A stretch of DNA of 10,659 nt, taken from contig CATMIM010000013.1 in assembly GCA_950068635.1 (NCBI GenBank), positions 1 to 10,659 on the forward strand, given 5' to 3'. The position numbers and the translations under genes were made by a program. Source of the stretch: an uncultured Candidatus Poseidoniales archaeon. GTDB taxonomy: Archaea; Thermoplasmatota; Poseidoniia; Poseidoniales; Thalassarchaeaceae. Positions 8,401-10,659 of the stretch are shown piece after piece. Position 1 is the stretch's first letter; each line of letters opens with the position of its first letter. The notes under the pieces were generated by a model. The model was not told where the DNA came from and made no database searches. It was given only the letters and a program-made list of their open reading frames with translations.

Positions 8401-10427
8401 ACGTCGATGATCACGGTGCCTGTGCCGATGTCGGGAATCGCCGAGTTGAGCGCGGCGACGATTGCGGACCCCTGGACGGTGGCCGTCCCGAGGAGCGTGT
8501 TCTGAGAGGTCCATGCTTGGACACCATCGATGCCGAGTGAGACATCCTTGGGCGCATTGCTGATGATGGCGATGTCGAAGTCGTCGAGAAGCGGTGTGTA
8601 GGCGTTGCCCGAGCCCGCATAGAGCCAGATGCAGAGCGTGATGTAGTACGGGCTGCCGGTGAAGAAACTGGGCTGGCCATTCGTGACGCTGGTGCCGGTC
8701 ACGGTGCACGATGTCGTGGTGGTGACCCATTTCATCGCCAACGAACTGCCTCCCGGTGTGCTGGCGTTCCACCAGACGGTGGCGGCGACCGGGATGGACC
8801 CTCCAGCGCCTCCGAAGTAGCGATAGAGGCGCATGTAACCGCTGGAATAGTAGGTTGCGACGTAACTCAGGCCGACGGTGTCCAAGATGGGTGTCGCGGT
8901 GCTGGTTCCGTTCAGGTAGGCCCTCCAGCCGATCTGTGTGCCGCCGTTGGCGAAGGTGATCGCCTGCCCCTGCATTGCCGGCTTCCAGGTGGTGCCACCG
9001 TCATTGGTGATCTCGAACTCGATGCTGGTGGCGCTGGGCTCGTATGTGACCGCCGTGGCCAGCGACATCTCAGTGACCGACCGTGTCAGGGTGACGAAGG
9101 ACGATGTGACGATGCTGCTGGTGGTGGTCGGTAACCTGGCGTCGGATGGGGCGGCCGCTCCGGCCCAGAATATCTTGCGCACCAGATTGTTGCTGTTGCA
9201 ATAAGAGTAGTAGTAGCAGGTGTAGAGCAGTTTGCCGTCTGATGTGCGTTCCATCCCGTAGTGTCCATGGTAGTTCGGCAACTCGACCGCACCTTGGTAG
9301 ACGTACCAGTTGTTTCCGATATCCAGGAAGATGTGATGCGTTCCCTGCCCTGTGCCTTTCTGTGCGTATGCCGCCAATGTGATGCGCGGCCCCTGGATGT
9401 CGAAGCCGAACACGTTGTAGCCGAGCAGGGTCGAGTCAGCGAGAAAATGTGACTGGCCGGAGATGACGGTGAGGGGATTGCTTCGATTCACCTTCTCGGC
9501 GTAGAACCTTTGAGGGGATATCTGATAGTTCCGTACGAGCATCCACATCTCATTCGTGTTCGGTTCGAAGGCGATGGCCATCGGATACTTGTTGCCGGAC
9601 ATCGCCCAGTAGTTCTGGCAGGTCCAGGTGCCTCCGTTCACACTCCACTTGGTGATGCCGCGGGTGTTGTAACTGGTAGTCCAGACGGTGCCGTTGCCGT
9701 CGCTGGTGGCATCGTAGATGTAGCGGGCGGCGTTCAGGTTGCAGTTCGTCGTGACGAATGTACCCTGACCGATGTAGGTGCCGTTCGACTTGTACCAGCG
9801 GTGGATGTACGGAATCTGGGTGCTGGTGGACGTCCAGATGATCACATGGTACTCATCACCCTGCTCGACCACCGGTCCGCCATAACTCCAGGTTCCTCCG
9901 CTCACCGTGTCGTGCACCCCCATCTGCGAGGCGGACAGGTAGCCTTGGTCGCCGTTGGCGAAGAACGCCCCCGTCGTGTTGTGGTATCCGTTGGTGCTGC
10001 TGGAGATGTCGCTGCTGCTGGTCAACTTCCACTCCTGGGTGGTCTCCTGGGGCCTCAAGAACGCCTGGTCGTTGTCGACGTCGATGTCGGTGCGGTAGCC
10101 TTGGGTGAACCAAGGAACGGACATCAGTCCGTTGGTGGTCGCTGGCCCGCCGAAGTTGGTGTTGGTTGAGGCGTTCGCCCATGTGGTGGTCGCCGCTTCT
10201 CCGAGGAGGTTGAACGTTGCCGCGGTCACCTCGGCTCCAATGGGCATCACGACCCCTGCGGTGCTGCCGGTGCCGGCACCGCTGAAGGTGTGCGTGTACG
10301 AGGTGGTGCCGTCGGAGAACTGTGTCTCCGTGCTGGATGCGGCTGCCAGCGGTGCGATGCTGGCCGCCAGCATGAGCCAGACGAGCATGAAGGGGACCTT
10401 GGGATGGGAACTGCTTTCGCTCAACAT
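5403..10427 (-). CDS. Giant secreted, membrane-anchored surface protein with propeller-like, Ig-like and CARDB regions
   Basis: The product is 1674 residues. MLVWLMLAASIAPLAAA (14-30) is a Sec signal peptide. Residues 36-135 look like a beta-sandwich. About 185-422 contain five loosely similar, aromatic-rich segments suggesting a beta-propeller. About 460-525 hold a sandwich with ITNDGGTTW. Residues 700-1490 are acidic Ig-like modules separated by DATPPTL (954-960) and DHSPPRV (1357-1363) hinges. An EF-hand-type loop lies at 1004-1015, and a CARDB domain (adhesion-type) at about 1500-1606, ending in IDDEIIEVDESDN. One transmembrane helix (1620-1641) and a cytoplasmic acidic tail (18 of the last 24 residues Asp/Glu) end the protein. 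I count 16 N-x-S/T sequons, all before the helix, fitting an archaeal glycoprotein. Start ATG 10427 gives the signal peptide directly. The overall build suggests adhesion, polymer binding or cell-envelope structure; no catalytic motif is recognisable. lhr is coupled downstream. Confidence 0.9.
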   Translation of the reverse strand: MLSESSSHPKVPFMLVWLMLAASIAPLAAASSTETQFSDGTTSYTHTFSGAGTGSTAGVVMPIGAEVTAATFNLLGEAATTTWANASTNTNFGGPATTNGLMSVPWFTQGYRTDIDVDNDQAFLRPQETTQEWKLTSSSDISSSTNGYHNTTGAFFANGDQGYLSASQMGVHDTVSGGTWSYGGPVVEQGDEYHVIIWTSTSTQIPYIHRWYKSNGTYIGQGTFVTTNCNLNAARYIYDATSDGNGTVWTTSYNTRGITKWSVNGGTWTCQNYWAMSGNKYPMAIAFEPNTNEMWMLVRNYQISPQRFYAEKVNRSNPLTVISGQSHFLADSTLLGYNVFGFDIQGPRITLAAYAQKGTGQGTHHIFLDIGNNWYVYQGAVELPNYHGHYGMERTSDGKLLYTCYYYSYCNSNNLVRKIFWAGAAAPSDARLPTTTSSIVTSSFVTLTRSVTEMSLATAVTYEPSATSIEFEITNDGGTTWKPAMQGQAITFANGGTQIGWRAYLNGTSTATPILDTVGLSYVATYYSSGYMRLYRYFGGAGGSIPVAATVWWNASTPGGSSLAMKWVTTTTSCTVTGTSVTNGQPSFFTGSPYYITLCIWLYAGSGNAYTPLLDDFDIAIISNAPKDVSLGIDGVQAWTSQNTLLGTATVQGSAIVAALNSAIPDIGTGTVIIDVNVGSQAAGKVSITSFTIDYTMQTVNLDINYDEDMILHERVDSYEVITRHVIGENANEISSAQLDILGQPSSSAPSLLWASDGTLVDDDPDDWIVPDSAGTWTNNSNGIQEIHWKFRITSEFREQNNVGFRVSCTDSEGYTPMLMSTGPAGIVVNQSYGLGWLKVRDNDGEVLYDDAPDDAWIAASETLHFQGAIWYAYSEDAPLDSTFDVKVMKQTTEGKFLMAKDSSNPYGEFFISVQMDDFDRPEGVQYLIEIDNPRDPLKVLTTNSSWGRSYRIDATPPTLVDSWPPQGAYEAGSVDQSIRVRVQDAVSPPEQLTLHYWVEYDNDANRNGYADESEYVNQTMVNLTDSDDKYFFGHIDDSRNPNMAQVSYYVTGTDPAGHPLTNVKGPGFEYDLSTYRTRVDTDAVFTGLDWMGHVDGGKVFSGVNQHISLGLVDANGRIDYEDISLIFDFEGPDPTRDQQRISYSGQNNTFWSDGPYIILDDSCNDGDDGGCGVPVITNDTGMPWIRPSFIFRFSWDWPDEDLSDLALEYKELGVEVPTRVIFEEHTFRVENDLVLDADSYKVEDVQEPRTGVLSDGSRVVPNDRLRWSGRVVYEGSDVPAPRNLGITVETFDGVQYWSDGSLTEDGGFSLEVPLGAATSLASSEMRTFLTGIRNVPGRGEDMTRDTVATTLQLHVDHSPPRVIERLAPIDIIDISNTSMLTQVPVEFIGSEDADLAGSPQWVHWLMRDDNGRQIASGSSELGMRQEGTAIEWTGTVDLIGDGMNPPIQDYVVGFWIEGWDVAGNPLATESNSKSDPVREPVELDGDHELQWIRFGATGPQLTIERVSADREVMSNGADVEITAWVANLGGPTNTSFTVGFYSGDDLQPFATQALAGISDEAIPVKATWKAEKGVDRVRVVVDIDDEIIEVDESDNSAEVGVSVEYAWGLGWVDLARQNMLTVIGIIIAMIILPVVGAVSMRGGMETSVFEDDLFYDEDEDYYDEEDEEEDDWE
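5406..5477 (-). repeat. Low-complexity GAN/GAC-type trinucleotide tract encoding the acidic tail
   Basis: On the minus strand this stretch is mostly GAG, GAA, GAC and GAT codons (on the plus strand, tcc/tct/tcg-type triplets) and encodes residues 1651-1674 of the surface protein, 18 of them Asp or Glu with interspersed Tyr and Phe. Imperfect triplet repetition of this kind can expand or contract. It follows a single transmembrane helix, so it should face the cytoplasm. Confidence 0.7.
5505..5570 (-). other. C-terminal transmembrane helix of the surface protein
   Basis: Residues 1620-1641 (starting MLTVIGIIIAMIILPVVG) form one uninterrupted hydrophobic segment flanked by an Arg before it and MRGG after it. 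The Arg at 1642 on the presumed cytoplasmic side suits a type I orientation with the modular region outside the cell. Confidence 0.88.
5610..5930 (-). other. CARDB (APHP-type) domain of the surface protein
   Basis: Residues about 1500-1606 show the CARDB pattern: an opening strand LTIERV, then VEITAWVANLGGPTNTSFTV, a central turn, a basic strand after DEAIPVKATWK, and the closing VRVVVDIDDEIIEVDESDN. In known proteins this fold is a small beta-sandwich used as a spacer or adhesion module just outside the membrane, which matches its place directly before the transmembrane helix. Confidence 0.8.
7383..7418 (-). other. EF-hand-type calcium-binding loop in the surface protein
   Basis: Residues 1004-1015 read D-A-N-R-N-G-Y-A-D-E-S-E. 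They place oxygen ligands at loop positions 1 (Asp), 3 (Asn), 5 (Asn), 9 (Asp) and 12 (Glu) with the invariant Gly at 6. This is a complete EF-hand loop of the dockerin/extracellular type, inside an Ig-like module following the 954-960 hinge. Confidence 0.7.
9162..9875 (-). other. Propeller-like N-terminal region of the surface protein
   Basis: Residues about 185-422 contain five segments of about 40-50 residues, each opening with a short strand such as EYHVIIW, ARYIYDA, PMAIAFEP, FGFDIQG or HYGMERT, and followed by an Asn/Gly turn and a second aromatic-rich strand. The spacing and alternation suggest blades of a beta-propeller, but no blade consensus such as WD40, NHL or kelch is clear. Confidence 0.4.
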
Positions 10428-10430
10428 GGC

Positions 10431-10447
10431 CGGTCACTCTGTGACCG
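10431..10447. promoter_or_regulatory. Perfect inverted repeat, candidate operator or 5'-leader hairpin
   Basis: CGGTCAC and its exact reverse complement GTGACCG are separated by TCT, ending four bases before the start codon of the surface-protein gene. If the TATA-like element at 10459-10466 is used, transcription would begin inside this repeat, so it could be a regulator site over the start point. If the transcript is longer, it would be a 7-bp hairpin next to the start codon. Confidence 0.35.
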
Positions 10448-10458
10448 TCAAGATGCCC

Positions 10459-10466
10459 ATTTAACC
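10459..10466 (-). promoter_or_regulatory. Candidate TATA-like element for the surface-protein operon
   Basis: On the minus strand this reads GGTTAAAT, the most AT-rich spot in the 123-bp divergent region, centred about 36 bases before ATG 10427. With the usual archaeal distance of about 25-27 bases, the transcript would start close to the start codon. No comparable box is visible for the plus-strand gene. The rest of the 10428-10550 gap shows no other signal to me. Confidence 0.3.
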
Positions 10467-10541
10467 TTGGTGCGTAGAAGTCGAAAGGCCACAGTACGCG
10501 CGTGGGCAAGAGCAAAGACAGTCGGGCCGCTGCGTGGGCCG

Positions 10542-10547
10542 GGTGAT
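10542..10547 (+). promoter_or_regulatory. Shine-Dalgarno sequence of the gene starting at 10551
   Basis: GGTGAT, complementary to the archaeal anti-Shine-Dalgarno, lies three bases before ATG 10551. The gap is a little short, but the ATG codons overlapping or nearer to it are in other frames. It supports 10551 as a genuine start. Confidence 0.5.
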
Positions 10548-10550
10548 GAG

Positions 10551-10659
10551 ATGTCCATCAGTCGCAACCTGAAGCGCATTCGCAAGTCTTTGTTCAAACC
10601 GTTCGGCGACTGGTGGCAAGGACAGCGAGACAACCACCTCGTCCTCCTCGGGGTGACCT
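10551..10659 (+). CDS. 5' end of an unidentified protein, truncated by the window edge
   Basis: An ATG preceded by GGTGAT opens a frame of 36 codons that runs off the window. The visible N-terminus (MSISRNLKRIRKSLFKPFG, then DWWQGQRDN and HLVLLGVT) is strongly basic, followed by the beginning of a hydrophobic stretch. That pattern suits a polytopic membrane protein with a cytoplasmic N-terminus, such as a transporter or channel, or simply a first beta strand. It is transcribed divergently from the surface-protein gene. I cannot assign a family from so few residues. Confidence 0.6.
   Translation, partial: MSISRNLKRIRKSLFKPFGDWWQGQRDNHLVLLGVT

Noticed and set aside
9510..10169. 219-codon Val/Gly-rich plus-strand frame
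   Set aside because: It is antisense to the N-terminal region of the surface protein, which has a coherent signal peptide and beta-rich sequence; no ribosome site or motif supports the plus-strand frame.
1..10659. CRISPR array, tRNA, rRNA, transposon ends or a defence cluster
   Set aside because: No regularly spaced repeats, no clover-leaf candidates in the few gaps, no transposase-like frame and no defence-family motif were seen; nearly all of the window is ordinary coding sequence.

Overview
The window looks like one contig piece of a planktonic archaeon of the Thermoplasmatota, most likely Marine Group II (Candidatus Poseidoniales) or a close relative. This is inferred from the gene families, not from a marker gene. 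The archaeal pointers are an archaeal-type Lhr helicase with a C-terminal Cys ribbon and helix-hairpin-helix, a UPF0200-type P-loop kinase (a mainly archaeal family), and a very long secreted, membrane-anchored protein with a CARDB module, many N-glycosylation sequons and an acidic cytoplasmic tail. Base composition is GC-rich and coding density is very high. No rRNA, tRNA, CRISPR or insertion sequence is visible.

Layout. Positions 1-1691 (+ strand) hold the 3' part of folC (folylpolyglutamate/dihydrofolate synthase), whose P-loop end lies off the window, and a complete deoxycytidylate deaminase-family gene 50 bp downstream. Both touch nucleotide and one-carbon metabolism: dCMP deaminase supplies dUMP for thymidylate synthesis, and FolC handles the folate cofactor. 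Only 3 bp separate the deaminase from a convergent minus-strand gene.

Positions 1695-10427 (- strand) look like one 8.7-kb transcription unit, read from right to left: a 1674-aa type I membrane surface protein, an Lhr-type superfamily 2 helicase whose GTG start overlaps the surface-protein stop, and a small UPF0200-like kinase. The kinase has no ATG, GTG or TTG start in the expected place. Positions 10428-10550 are a 123-bp divergent intergenic region with a perfect 7-bp inverted repeat and a weak TATA-like element. From 10551 the first 36 codons of an unidentified + strand gene run off the window.

The most unusual content is the surface protein. Its N-terminal ~700 residues are poor in acidic residues, rich in Thr, Ser, Asn and Tyr, and look propeller-like. 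Its C-terminal ~900 residues are strongly acidic Ig-like modules with one good EF-hand-type calcium loop. The other genes are recognisable housekeeping families. I see no defence island, mobile element or biosynthetic cluster here.
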